Source: Pandoraea terrigena
Lineage (GTDB): Bacteria > Pseudomonadota > Gammaproteobacteria > Burkholderiales > Burkholderiaceae
DNA: 64,000 nt
Assembly: GCF_902459705.1 (NCBI RefSeq)
Contig: NZ_CABPRU010000002.1
Span: 372,001-436,000, forward strand
Reading direction: 5' to 3'
How positions within the stretch are numbered: the stretch's first letter is position 1; each line of letters begins with the position of its first letter. Shown here piece after piece: positions 26,110 through 34,815 of the stretch. Position numbers and translations under genes: made by a program. The notes beneath the pieces are model-generated. The model made no database searches. It saw nothing but the letters and a program-made list of their open reading frames with translations, and was not told where the DNA came from.

Positions 26110-27723
26110 CTAAGCGGCTCGACTTTCGGGGGCCAAATCGAAGATCTCGACAGTCGATTGCAGGATGACGGACTGCTCGCTCAACGACTGCCCGGCCGCC
26201 GCCGCCTGTTCGACGAGCGCCGCGTTTTGCTGGACGTCGGCATCCATCAAGCCGAGTGCCCGATTGATGCGTTGCAGGCCACTGTTCTGCGCCTCCGATG
26301 CATCGGTGATGTTCAGTATCAGATCGTTGACCCGCTCGACCGACTGGCCGATCGATCGAGTCGTCTCACCCGCACGTTCAACGCGCATTCGGCCCGCCTC
26401 GACTTGCGCCGATGCGTCGGTGATCAGGGCCGCTATTTCGCGTGCGGCCGTCGCCGTTCGCTGTGACAGAACGCGAACTTCTGCCGCCACGACAGCGAAA
26501 CCCCGCCCCAGCTCACCCGCACGTGCCGCTTCGATGGCGGCGTTGATCGCCAGGATATTTGTTTGCGCGGCAATGCCGTCGATCAGACGCGAAATCTCAG
26601 CGATTTTTCCCGAATTTTCAGCGGCGGACCGAATCGCAGCCACCGCGTCGGCCATTTGGTTGCCACCCTCGCGTACCATCGCCGCGGTTTCGCTGGAAAT
26701 TCTCCTCGCGTCCTGGCCGAGCGCGGTATGGCTCGCGACCGCATCGCTCAGCGCGCGCAATTCCGCCACCGAACGCTGCAAGGCAAACGCCGTCTGTTCC
26801 GTTCTCTGCGACAGGTCATCGTTGCCCGACGCGACCTGTGCCGTTGCCGCAGTCAGCTCCCGCGCCCCGCGATCGATGCTGGAGACGATCTGCACAAAGC
26901 TCGCGCGCGTCATGTTGAGCGCCCGCACAAACGGCGCGAATACATCGGCGACGCGCATGTCGAACTGCGCCAACAAGTCGCCGGAGGCGATCCTGTAGAG
27001 GTGGTCCGTGACGTGAGTGACCGGGTCGACGAACTGCCGCGCGAATGATCGACCGTGCAGGACAATCGCGATCATCGCGCAGATGAACGCTCCCCAGGCA
27101 AACTCGAGCGCAGTGGCAGACACGGGTTCGCCTCGCGCATGTCCATCGGCCCACGGACCGATGCCCGGTGTGAGCGCGGCAAGCGCCGCGAAAAAACAGA
27201 AGGCAACCGTCCACAGTGAGGCGCTTCGTTTCGCGCGCCCGAGCGTGCCGATCATCCAGCGCATGCAGCGAGCGGGGAACCCTTTCCTGACGAGACGTCC
27301 TTGCGCGATGAAGTACTTGTCGCCGCCCGGCCCGTTCAGCGTTTCAAACATGCGTTGCGTGTGCTCGACCATCGACGAAGGCACCGGGGTGCGAAGTGAT
27401 GTGAAGCCGATCAGCCGGCCGTCGATCCAGCGGGGCGCAACGCTAGTCATCGTCCATAGGCGCTGGCCGTCGCGGCACAGGTTGACGGCCACGCCTTCCC
27501 AGCGCTTTCCGGCATCAATGGTCTTGCGCACGTCCATGAACGCCGCGCGCGGGCTTTCCGGGGGCACGAGCTTCGCATAAGGTTGTCCGATCAGATCCGC
27601 CACTTCGTATCCGAGCGCGCGAGCAAACGCGTCGCTCGCGTAGGTCACGTTGCCTTTCAGGTCCGTGCGCGAGATAAGAATGCCTTCCGCAGCAATGGTC
27701 CGAGAAATCGATGTCTCACTCAT
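26110..27723 (-). CDS. PAS-domain methyl-accepting chemotaxis protein (Aer-like)
   Basis: 537 residues from ATG 27723. Order: PAS at about 10-110 ([44 protein letters not shown]), two membrane helices near 170-235 ([20 protein letters not shown] and [17 protein letters not shown]), a HAMP-like segment, then a cytoplasmic signalling domain with the hairpin tip [40 protein letters not shown]. This is the Aer arrangement, in which PAS binds FAD and reports redox or energy state. The usual C-terminal CheR pentapeptide is absent. Confidence 0.93.
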   Translation of the reverse strand: MSETSISRTIAAEGILISRTDLKGNVTYASDAFARALGYEVADLIGQPYAKLVPPESPRAAFMDVRKTIDAGKRWEGVAVNLCRDGQRLWTMTSVAPRWIDGRLIGFTSLRTPVPSSMVEHTQRMFETLNGPGGDKYFIAQGRLVRKGFPARCMRWMIGTLGRAKRSASLWTVAFCFFAALAALTPGIGPWADGHARGEPVSATALEFAWGAFICAMIAIVLHGRSFARQFVDPVTHVTDHLYRIASGDLLAQFDMRVADVFAPFVRALNMTRASFVQIVSSIDRGARELTAATAQVASGNDDLSQRTEQTAFALQRSVAELRALSDAVASHTALGQDARRISSETAAMVREGGNQMADAVAAIRSAAENSGKIAEISRLIDGIAAQTNILAINAAIEAARAGELGRGFAVVAAEVRVLSQRTATAAREIAALITDASAQVEAGRMRVERAGETTRSIGQSVERVNDLILNITDASEAQNSGLQRINRALGLMDADVQQNAALVEQAAAAGQSLSEQSVILQSTVEIFDLAPESRAA

Positions 27724-27839
27724 ATGGATGTCCGCCTTCTGCCATTCTGGAATGCACACCTCGTTGTGGCATCCTACGAATCGCCGTTTGTCTCACTTAT
27801 GAAACGAGTGACCATATATGTAACGGCGAAGATGGGTAG

Positions 27840-28250
27840 AACTTGAGGCGGAAGTCTGCAGTCCCTGCCTTGGCGTTTCCGGATATGGGTGCAAAGGGCG
27901 GGTTGTGCTGGGCCGATGCCCCCCCCTGGGATCCACGGCTTTGCGAACCCTCTCGGGACTGGGCACACGCAGACAACTGCCGGCGCGAACTCGACGGCGA
28001 CTTGTAGTAGATCGGCGCGAACTTTGCATCCCCCACCGCTTTCTGGAAAATGCCGACGATGAAAACGCCCGTTCGCTTCGAGAGAAACCAGTCGACGCCC
28101 ACGTCCACCTGATACCACGCCGGTTTCTTACCGGTCGGCGCATCGTGGCTGTCCGTATCAATGTGGCCGAGACCTGCGGGAACCGTCGGCGTCACGAAAT
28201 ATGTCGCCGTGGCTTCAAAGTTGCTGAGACGTCAGATGGCGCCGTCCGAC
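27840..28250 (-). pseudogene. Remnant of an outer membrane porin
   Basis: Translated on the minus strand from about 28228, the frame reads RLSNFEATATYFVTPTVPAG, then ...WYQVDVGVDWFLSKRTGVFI and VGIFQKAVGDAKFAPIYY, which are the last-third strands of Burkholderiales trimeric porins (x-NYEAxAxYxxTP... YxLSKRTDVYxxxxYQxxxGD). A stop lies just upstream (28237) and after IYY the sequence becomes Ser/Arg/Gln-rich and lacks the terminal strand ending in Phe. No start or signal peptide remains. A decayed gene, not a functional porin. Confidence 0.65.
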
Positions 28251-28274
28251 GGGCGTCGAACGTCCACTGTGACC

Positions 28275-28525
28275 TTGGGCGTTCAAGTGAGAGAGGCGAT
28301 TTTTCAGTTGACGGAGCAAATGTCGTTGCCTACAGTGACCGCGCACCACTACTACCGATGATCGACATTGCGGACATCCCGTTGATTGACAGCGTCTACC
28401 GGGAATTCTTCAATACGCCCTATCCGAATCGTTCGAGTATCGCCGCGAAAGCGCTCGTCGTGCCCGGGATGCGTGTGGAGATCGTCGCCTACGCCGTCCC
28501 CTCCCACTGCCCCCCGCTGACATGA
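28275..28525 (+). pseudogene. Remnant of a RidA/YjgF-family gene
   Basis: The end of an open frame from ATG 28358 reads ...MIDIADIPLIDSVYREFFNT, PYPNRSSIAAKALVVPGMRV, EIVAYAVP, which is the C-terminal half of a RidA-type protein (x-D-F-x-x-MNxVYxEFF..P.RSxxxVxxLPxGxxVEIxxxA). Just before, a second frame gives VQVREAIFQLTEQMSLPT, resembling the preceding RidA helix, so a frameshift separates them. No N-terminal half or start with ribosome site is found. Overlaps the end of the porin remnant on the opposite strand. Confidence 0.55.
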
Positions 28526-28786
28526 GCCGCCCAGCCGCCGACGAAATGGGTCGGCAAGCACGCGACGCAAAAACGAAGCTTAGGAAGGCCGATTGTCGCC
28601 CTCCATCGCCAGCGTCATCCGCCCCCCAGAGGGGCTCTCGATCCCAGGCTTCGGCCCGCACTGAAGCACATTTCGAACCCGGCTTACGTTACAGTGGACT
28701 CCAAATTCGATCCTGTCGGCTCAATACCGCCTGCGAGCGGGGAAGCCAACCGACGCCGCGCGGTTGGCTCGTCCCCCATTCGGACG
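28526..28786. other. Non-coding stretch before rpfR
   Basis: Follows the gene remnants. Contains one strong hairpin, AGCCAACCG (28744-28752) with CGGTTGGCT (28761-28769), without a T-run on either side. No credible gene; the open frames present are Arg/Ser-rich. Confidence 0.4.
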
Positions 28787-28816
28787 TTGAAACCCACGGA
28801 TATAGTTTGATAAGAT
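28787..28816 (+). promoter_or_regulatory. Candidate sigma-70 promoter of rpfR
   Basis: TTGAAA at 28787-28792 and TAAGAT at 28811-28816 with an 18-base spacer, in an AT-rich patch about 190 bases before the rpfR start. Confidence 0.4.
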
Positions 28817-29003
28817 CGAAAAAACGTAATTGTTCAATGCACCCTGCGCGACTGCCCGGTCGGCGCAAGCCGGGCCGCTAATCGGCGAGAACAGATGCGC
28901 ATCAAGCTTTGCCGTCAATGGCGGAGCATATGACCCGGCGCGGCAATGGGTATCTGTCACCGAGCGCCGTCTAACTTGTGCGATTTATTGGCGGGTCTCG
29001 TCC

Positions 29004-31007
29004 ATGCATGACGAAAACGACGGTGAAATACTCGAAGTCCACCTTGGCACGCGCAGTCCTTACTGGCGCCTGGGCGTCGACAGCAACGCGCTCGAGCTTG
29101 CCGCCGTTCGAGGCTTGACGAACGTCGCCGTGGCACTTGATTCAGCGCAGGCCGCGAAGATCCGCAGCCTGACCGGCGTCACATCCCCGTTTGAACTCGA
29201 GATCGCACTGTTCGGCGACCCGTTGCGCCTGCACATGGTTGGAAAGAAACTCGATGCCACCCATTGGGCCGGCACCGCATCCGCCTATTCGGATACCCGC
29301 TCCGTCGCGCGCGACCTCGCGCAAGGTCTCGCCTTTGCCGAACAGGTCGTCTCCGAAGTCAATTCGCTCGTCGTGGTGCTCAACCGCCACGGCATTCTCC
29401 AGCGTTTCAACCGCCTGGCCGAAGAAGTCCTGGGCAAACGCGAGGAGGACGTCATCGGCAGGAGCGCGTTCGAGCTGTTCATGACCGAAGAGCAAGGCGC
29501 GAAGTCGAGCAAGAACATCACGGGTTTCTTTGAAAACGACAAGCCCTTCGCTGTCGAGCGCTACATCAATACGGTCAACGGCCCCCGTCTTTACCAGTTT
29601 CGCAATAAGTTCGTGCAGAGCGGCAGCGGGGTCGACGAGCGCTTCCTGATCTGCTCTGGCGTCGACATCACCGAGGAGCGCAACGCGCAGGAGCGCCTGA
29701 CCGTGCTCGCGAATACCGACGTGTTGACGGGGCTGCCGAACCGCCATGCCGTCACCGAGATGATCCGCGCCGCGCTGGCCAGCGGCACGGACGAGACGCC
29801 GCGGCAAGTCGGCATCCTGTTTCTCGATCTCGACAATTTCAAGCACGTGAACGATCACTATGGACATATCACCGGCGACCGCCTGTTGTCCCAGGTGTCC
29901 ATGATCGTCAGGAACTGTTTGCCCGAATGCGCGACGCTCGCCCGTCTCGGCGGCGACGAATTCCTGGTGCTGTTCGAGGACGCAACGCTCGAACTCCTCG
30001 AAGACACCGCGAAGACCGTCATCGACCTGTTCGACACGTCGGTTCGCCTGGACTTGATGGAGGTCTACACGAGCTGCTCGATCGGCATCACGATGTATCC
30101 GCAACACGGCGACACCATGGAGACCCTGGTCCGTAACGCCGATACAGCGATGTACGTTGCGAAGGAAGCGGGAAAGCACACGTATCGCGTGTTCACGCAG
30201 GAGATGAACCAGAAGGTCGCGAAGGCGATGTGGCTCGATACGAATCTTCGCAAGGCGCTCGAGGAAAATCAGTTCGTATTGCACTATCAGCCGCTCGTCG
30301 ACATCGCGACCGGTGACGTAACGAGTGTCGAGGCATTGATCCGCTGGCAATCCCCGGAGCGGGGACTGGTCTGGCCGGGCGAGTTCATTCGCCATGCCGA
30401 AGAGTTCGGCCTGATCGGGGCGCTCGGACGCTGGGTGATGGAAGAGGCAGCCAATCAGGTCATTCGGTGGCAGGCAAAGGGCTTGAATATGCGCGTATCG
30501 ATCAACGTGTCCGCGCGTCAGTTGAGCGACGGTAACGTCGCGAACCATTTCGGCGAGATCTGCGAGCGCGTCGGACTGAAACCGGGCCTGCTCGACATCG
30601 AGCTGACTGAGAGCTGCTTCATCGAGGACGAGGGCCGCGTGCGGCGGCTGATGGAGCAGTTCCGAAAGCTCGGCGCGCGGATTTATCTCGACGACTTCGG
30701 CACCGGGTATTCGTCGCTTGCGCAGCTCGCGCGGCTGCCGTTCGATGTGATCAAGCTGGACCGAAGTTTCGTGACCAGCGTCGACAGCGACACGAACGCC
30801 CAAGCGCTCGTGTCTTCCGTATTCACGCTGGCAAGAGCACTGGGGTTCTCGGTGGTGGCGGAAGGGGTCGAGACCACCGCCCAGGCGGCCTTCATTCGAC
30901 AGGCCGGGATCGAGTATGCGCAAGGTTTCCTCTACGCGAAACCGATGCCCGCACCGGATCTCGAGGCCTGGGTACTCGAAAAAAGAAAGCTCAGGCTGAT
31001 TGCCTGA
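29004..31007 (+). CDS. rpfR: RpfR: BDSF receptor with PAS, GGDEF and EAL domains
   Basis: 667 residues from ATG 29004; the frame extends to 28830 with an unlikely leader. Domain order: N-terminal RpfF-interaction domain at about 1-105 (HLGTRSPYWRLGVDSNALEL), PAS at about 120-230 (VVVLNRHGILQRFNRLAEEV...), GGDEF at about 235-400 with RLGGDEFLVLF, and EAL at about 415-660 with EALIRWQSPERGL and DDFGTGYSSL. In Burkholderia cenocepacia RpfR binds cis-2-dodecenoic acid (BDSF) through PAS, which raises c-di-GMP hydrolysis by EAL. Both catalytic signatures look intact here. It faces rpfF, ending 19 bases from it, and the pairing is the main reason for the name. Confidence 0.9.
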   Translation: MHDENDGEILEVHLGTRSPYWRLGVDSNALELAAVRGLTNVAVALDSAQAAKIRSLTGVTSPFELEIALFGDPLRLHMVGKKLDATHWAGTASAYSDTRSVARDLAQGLAFAEQVVSEVNSLVVVLNRHGILQRFNRLAEEVLGKREEDVIGRSAFELFMTEEQGAKSSKNITGFFENDKPFAVERYINTVNGPRLYQFRNKFVQSGSGVDERFLICSGVDITEERNAQERLTVLANTDVLTGLPNRHAVTEMIRAALASGTDETPRQVGILFLDLDNFKHVNDHYGHITGDRLLSQVSMIVRNCLPECATLARLGGDEFLVLFEDATLELLEDTAKTVIDLFDTSVRLDLMEVYTSCSIGITMYPQHGDTMETLVRNADTAMYVAKEAGKHTYRVFTQEMNQKVAKAMWLDTNLRKALEENQFVLHYQPLVDIATGDVTSVEALIRWQSPERGLVWPGEFIRHAEEFGLIGALGRWVMEEAANQVIRWQAKGLNMRVSINVSARQLSDGNVANHFGEICERVGLKPGLLDIELTESCFIEDEGRVRRLMEQFRKLGARIYLDDFGTGYSSLAQLARLPFDVIKLDRSFVTSVDSDTNAQALVSSVFTLARALGFSVVAEGVETTAQAAFIRQAGIEYAQGFLYAKPMPAPDLEAWVLEKRKLRLIA

Positions 31008-31009
31008 GC
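30980..31009 (-). terminator. rpfF terminator inside the 3' end of rpfR
   Basis: GCTCAGGC (30989-30996) pairs with GCCTGAGC (31002-31009), loop of 5. On the minus strand the stem is followed by TTTCTTTTTT. It therefore ends rpfF transcripts, but the hairpin spans the last codons and stop of rpfR. Confidence 0.75.
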
Positions 31010-31026
31010 CTTCCCGATTCACTCCA

Positions 31027-31914
31027 TCACCTCACACCCACCGCGCCTGAAGATGCCGTGCGAAGTTTGGAGACACGGCGGTTCTGCATCATCACGAGGC
31101 GCTCCATGTATGCGAGATCCTTCATCTCGATCGTAAACGTCGAGCGGACCCAATCCTCGGTAATGTCCATCAGCTCTGAACGAGACAAGGGCAGTACGCG
31201 TTGACGCGTGCGAATCAGCGCCCGAATCGCATTCAACTTCGGCCGTATCACGTCGATAAAGGTACGTGTTGCGACGAACGCGTCGCCGGGTTCGAATAGC
31301 TGGTCGACGAGCCCCTTGTCCGCGAACCACTCGGCCGTGTGCGATTCTCCGGTACTGATCAACGCTTCGGCCACGCCCATGCCGGCTTTACGTGCCACCA
31401 GCGAGTATCCGCCCATGCCGGGGAATAGATTGAACGCGACCTCCGGAAAGCCAAGCTTCACGCCATTCTGCGCCAGCACGTAGTGATGCGCGAGCGCCGC
31501 CTCGAGTCCGCCGCCGAGCGCGCTGCCCTCGACCATCGCGATCGAGATCGCACCGGTTCCGTAGCCGTTGTACATTTCCCAGATGCAATCGATGCACGAC
31601 CGCGCGTACGCCATCAGCACGTCTCGCTGGCCCGAACGGATCGCATCGACGAAAAAGCTAAGGTCGCCGCCAACGTTGAATAGCTCTGGAACCAGCGATC
31701 CCGTGACCCAGAAATCGATGCGCAGTCCCGATTCCCGCGCCGTGTGCGCAAGGTGCATGATCTCGGTAAGAAGTCCCTGGTTGAAGCAGGGGCGAGGGGC
31801 GGCGCGGAGCATCATCCACATGATGTTTCGGCCTTCTTCGTAAAACGCGGCCAGTTGCGACATGTCCCCTGCCTCGTAGAACGGCCTGCATGACGGGTGG
31901 TTTTGAAGTTGCAT
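31027..31914 (-). CDS. rpfF: RpfF: diffusible signal factor (BDSF) synthase, crotonase family
   Basis: 295 residues, close to the 289 usual for RpfF. A crotonase-fold enzyme that both dehydrates 3-hydroxyacyl-ACP and releases the cis-2-unsaturated fatty acid by thioesterase action. The stretch VEGSALGGGLEAALAHHYVL and AQNGVKLGFPEVAFNLFPGM aligns with the two catalytic glutamates (in GGGLEA and GFPEV) and the FPGMG loop of RpfF; ordinary enoyl-CoA hydratases lack the DLFPGMG-like end. Ribosome site AGGAAAA before the ATG. Converges on its receptor gene rpfR. Confidence 0.92.
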   Translation of the reverse strand: MQLQNHPSCRPFYEAGDMSQLAAFYEEGRNIMWMMLRAAPRPCFNQGLLTEIMHLAHTARESGLRIDFWVTGSLVPELFNVGGDLSFFVDAIRSGQRDVLMAYARSCIDCIWEMYNGYGTGAISIAMVEGSALGGGLEAALAHHYVLAQNGVKLGFPEVAFNLFPGMGGYSLVARKAGMGVAEALISTGESHTAEWFADKGLVDQLFEPGDAFVATRTFIDVIRPKLNAIRALIRTRQRVLPLSRSELMDITEDWVRSTFTIEMKDLAYMERLVMMQNRRVSKLRTASSGAVGVR

Positions 31915-32200
31915 GTGTTTTCCTGTGTAGCTGTGGTTTGCGGTTAAATGCCGCCATGACCAGCCATTCGCAAACGTTGGCGAAGTGGCCGTACGGCACC
32001 GCTATTTTTGCGTGCGCACAACTCACAGAAATGCAAAATCTTTAATTTCTCACCCTTCAACAATGTCGGCCTGTACGTCGACAGGCTCGAAGGGGCGGCC
32101 ACCGGCATCCAAACACTCCGGGGAGTCAGATTGAGTTCTCCCCACGCATGGACGTAGCCCGCAATGGATAGCGAGCAAACCGGGAATCAACGGCGGGGCA
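31915..32200. other. Intergenic region between rpfF and the tRNA-Cys terminator
   Basis: Should hold the rpfF promoter (minus strand); an AT-rich patch at 32028-32050 (GCAAAATCTTTAATTTC) is the only likely spot. No gene seen. Confidence 0.4.
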
Positions 32201-32231
32201 GAAAAAGAAAAAGCCCTGACAAGTCAGGGCT
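32201..32231 (-). terminator. Rho-independent terminator after tRNA-Cys
   Basis: AGCCCTGAC (32212-32220) pairs with GTCAGGGCT (32223-32231); on the minus strand the stem is followed by TTTTTCTTTTT. The loop as drawn is short, so the top pairs probably open. Confidence 0.9.
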
Positions 32232-32240
32232 CTTGAATTT

Positions 32241-32314
32241 TGGAGGCGGGAGTCGGAATCGAACCGGCGTACACGGCTTTGCAGGCCGCTGCATGACCAC
32301 TCTGCCATCCCGCC
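32241..32314 (-). tRNA. tRNA-Cys (anticodon GCA)
   Basis: Minus strand sequence GGCGGGATGGCAGAGTGG... with anticodon arm GGCCTGCAAAGCC (anticodon GCA), T-arm GGTTCGATTCC and acceptor TCCCGCC followed by T and encoded CCA. 74 bases. Last of three tRNAs downstream of pgsA. Confidence 0.95.
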
Positions 32315-32394
32315 ATTGGGATATGCCGCATTGTAACCGCTCGCTGTTGCCATCGAGGGCGCCCTTCGGATCGATCGCCGTGGGCTTTTCGGCA

Positions 32395-32420
32395 AATAAA
32401 AAGGGAAGCCAGGCTTCCCT
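32395..32420 (-). terminator. Terminator between tRNA-Gly and tRNA-Cys
   Basis: AGGGAAG (32402-32408) pairs with CTTCCCT (32414-32420), loop of 5, followed on the minus strand by TTTTTATTTG. It would end the tRNA-Gly transcript before tRNA-Cys, so tRNA-Cys may have its own promoter or rely on read-through. Confidence 0.75.
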
Positions 32421-32427
32421 CTGGATT

Positions 32428-32503
32428 TGGAGCGGGAGACGAGTCTCGAACTCGCGACCTCAACCTTGGCAAGGTTGCGCTCTACCAACTGAGCTACTCC
32501 CGC
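32428..32503 (-). tRNA. tRNA-Gly (anticodon GCC), second copy
   Basis: Minus strand GCGGGAGTAGCTCAGTTGG... anticodon loop CTTGCCAAG, T-arm GAGTTCGAGACTC, acceptor CTCCCGC followed by T and encoded CCA. 76 bases, identical to the copy at 32553-32628. Confidence 0.96.
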
Positions 32504-32552
32504 ATGACACCAAACACCAAGGATTCACTCACTCAATGTCCAGTGTGAAAAC

Positions 32553-32628
32553 TGGAGCGGGAGACGAGTCTCGAACTCGCGACCTCAACCTTGGCAAGGT
32601 TGCGCTCTACCAACTGAGCTACTCCCGC
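32553..32628 (-). tRNA. tRNA-Gly (anticodon GCC), first copy
   Basis: Identical in sequence to the gene at 32428-32503, 49 bases away. Both lie downstream of pgsA on the same strand, the arrangement common in Burkholderiales. Confidence 0.96.
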
Positions 32629-32805
32629 ATTGTCATGCGAACGACCAATCCAACCACTTCTTAAAACTTCGCTGCCGGGCTAACGCCGTAGCAGCGAGAA
32701 GGAGATTATGTCCAAACCGTGATTCAGTGTCAAGCACCGGCACCGAAAATTTGTGAAGATTTTTCTCCTCCACCGCGTAAATCCCGCGCCTTCCGCGCCT
32801 GACGC

Positions 32806-33399
32806 TCACATCTTGCCCGCACCGCGTTCCCGAATCTGCGGCCACGCGCGGCGCAGATAATACAGCATCGACCACAACGTGAGAATCGCCGCCACATAAA
32901 TCAGCCACGTCCCCCAAACCCGGGAATCGAGGCTCAATCCACGCCACGCCACCGTGCCGTTGAACAGCAACAACGGAATCGCCACCATCTGCGCTGCCGT
33001 CTTGACCTTGCCCAATTGATGCACCGCCACGCTGCGCGACGCGCCAATCTGCGCCATCCACTCGCGCAACGCCGAAATCGTGATCTCCCGGCCGATGATG
33101 ATCAACGCCACCAACGCGTTGATCCGCCCCATCTGCAACAGCATCAGCAAGGCCGCCGCCACCATCAGCTTGTCCGCCACCGGATCCAGGAACGCCCCGA
33201 ACGCCGACGTCTGATTCCAGCGCCGCGCCAGAAAGCCGTCGAACCAGTCGGTCAGCGCCGCCAGCACGAAGACGCCGCACGCCACCCAATTCATCTGGAC
33301 CGGCGACAGCCAGGTCGTCGGCAGGTAATAGACGCCGACCACCAGCGGGATCAGCACGATCCGAAGCCAGGTCAGGAAGATGGGGATGTTAAAAGGCAT
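32806..33399 (-). CDS. pgsA: CDP-diacylglycerol--glycerol-3-phosphate 3-phosphatidyltransferase
   Basis: 197 residues from ATG 33399. Makes phosphatidylglycerol phosphate from CDP-diacylglycerol and glycerol 3-phosphate in the inner membrane. The CDP-alcohol transferase signature D-x2-DG-x2-AR-x8-G-x3-D-x3-D is complete: [20 protein letters not shown] followed by LDPVAD. Four or five membrane helices starting with [20 protein letters not shown]. The open frame continues upstream to 33603 but that part has no ribosome site and is Arg-rich. Heads the tRNA-Gly/tRNA-Cys cluster. Confidence 0.94.
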   Translation of the reverse strand: MPFNIPIFLTWLRIVLIPLVVGVYYLPTTWLSPVQMNWVACGVFVLAALTDWFDGFLARRWNQTSAFGAFLDPVADKLMVAAALLMLLQMGRINALVALIIIGREITISALREWMAQIGASRSVAVHQLGKVKTAAQMVAIPLLLFNGTVAWRGLSLDSRVWGTWLIYVAAILTLWSMLYYLRRAWPQIRERGAGKM

Positions 33400-33575
33400 G
33401 GCAGCATGAGTTCGGCAAACGGCGGTCGACACACGGCGCCCTCGGCAGCCGTACCAGACCCGCATTGTGCCGTGTCTGCCCCGCAGCGACAAGGCCGAGG
33501 CGCCGCGCAGCAGTTGACATGTGCATCCGTGTGCCCCTATCTTGCTTGCAACCCTCCGCCAATAGCGCCGATCTC

Positions 33576-34802
33576 GTGAAACTGCCCTGGCCCCTGCTTG
33601 CACGGCGACGACCGCTGGTGCCGCCTCACATCCTCATCGCGGCGTTGGTCGGGATCGACGGTCTCCAGCTCGTCGCCTCGGTGTTGCTGCGCGTGCCCGG
33701 CTCACTGCTCATCGATCTCTTCGTGCGCGGCGACGTCTCTGCCCTCGCGCGCATCGACGCCAGCCACCTGCCCCGATTGCTCTTCGGATTGAACGCCATC
33801 GAGCGCATCGACTTCTCGCACCTGCCCCGCGCGCTCACCGGCCTGTCGCTCATCGCGCTCTCCTGCGGACTCGTCATCCGCGCGCGCACCGCCTGGGCCT
33901 TCACGCTCGTCATGCTCGTGCTGGCCGCCGCCATCAATTTCCACCTGACCCTTCGCTTCGACCTGACGTTCGCCCTCTCGCTCGTTTGCGTTGCAATGCT
34001 GCTCTGGTACTGGCGGGATTTCGACCGCGCGAGCTACGCCGCCGCCACGCTCTACACGCTGGTGGCCGTGTTCGCGCTGCTCGTCTACGCCACGTTCGGC
34101 ACGATGTACCTCGGCCACGAATTCACGCCGCCCGTCACCGACCTGGCCACGGCGTTCTACTTCTCCATCGTCACGATGGCGACTGTCGGCTACGGCGACA
34201 TCGTGCCGCACAGCACCAATGCGAGACTCTTCACCGCCTCGCTCATCATCTTCGGGATCAGTGTGTTCGCGACGTCGCTGACCGTCGTCATCGGCCCGCT
34301 CGTCGGCGGCAACCTTAAGAAAATTCTCTCGGGGAGATTCACTCACGTGATACGAAAGAACCACTTCATCGTGGCCGGCGCGTCGCCGCTCGCCATCAAT
34401 GTGCACAGCGAACTCACCAAGCGCGGCTGGCCGGTGACGGTCATCATCGCGAGCGGGGGGGACAATCCCTATCCGGAAGAGGCGGACGTTGTGCATGGCG
34501 ACGCCAGCGACAATACCGTGCTCACCCACGCCGGCATCGAACACGCCAAGGCCCTGCTCGCGCTGCGTGCCGACGATTCGGAGAACGCCTTTATCGTGCT
34601 CGCCGCGAAAGAAATTGCGCCGAAGGTGCGCACGATCGCATCGGTCAACGACAGCAAGCATCTGAGCAAACTCAAACGCGTTCAGCCTGACATGATTTTC
34701 GCGGCGCCCGTCGTCGGCGGCGAGCTGCTTGCCCGTACCTTGTCCGGCGAGACCGTCGACAACGAGACCGTCATGCGCCTGCTGTTCCATGGCGATACGT
34801 GA
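33576..34802 (+). CDS. Kch-like voltage-gated potassium channel with RCK (TrkA-N) domain
   Basis: 408 residues from GTG 33576; an ATG at 33519 would add 19 residues with no better ribosome site, so the start is uncertain. Six membrane helices, the pore filter TVGYGD near residue 205 ([18 protein letters not shown]), then a cytoplasmic Rossmann-type domain ([33 protein letters not shown]) that binds ligands and gates the pore. E. coli Kch is 417 residues with the same layout. The S4-equivalent segment has few regular arginines, so voltage sensing is doubtful. Converges on uvrC with 13 bases between them. Confidence 0.9.
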   Translation: MKLPWPLLARRRPLVPPHILIAALVGIDGLQLVASVLLRVPGSLLIDLFVRGDVSALARIDASHLPRLLFGLNAIERIDFSHLPRALTGLSLIALSCGLVIRARTAWAFTLVMLVLAAAINFHLTLRFDLTFALSLVCVAMLLWYWRDFDRASYAAATLYTLVAVFALLVYATFGTMYLGHEFTPPVTDLATAFYFSIVTMATVGYGDIVPHSTNARLFTASLIIFGISVFATSLTVVIGPLVGGNLKKILSGRFTHVIRKNHFIVAGASPLAINVHSELTKRGWPVTVIIASGGDNPYPEEADVVHGDASDNTVLTHAGIEHAKALLALRADDSENAFIVLAAKEIAPKVRTIASVNDSKHLSKLKRVQPDMIFAAPVVGGELLARTLSGETVDNETVMRLLFHGDT

Positions 34803-34815
34803 AGCGCCGCGCGCG

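Noticed and set aside
27905-28525. A 206-codon open frame as an intact gene
   Set aside because: Only its last 55 codons look like a RidA protein; the rest is Arg-rich and antisense to the porin remnant, so a frameshifted remnant fits better.
28744-28769. Hairpin AGCCAACCG/CGGTTGGCT as a terminator
   Set aside because: No T-run on either strand and no gene ending nearby.
29142-31022. A 626-codon open frame antisense to rpfR
   Set aside because: Composition is Arg/His/Asp-rich with no motif; it is the mirror of strong codon bias in the rpfR frame.
33400-33603. N-terminal extension of pgsA
   Set aside because: PgsA begins with the conserved [12 protein letters not shown]; the added part is Arg/Gly-rich without a ribosome site.
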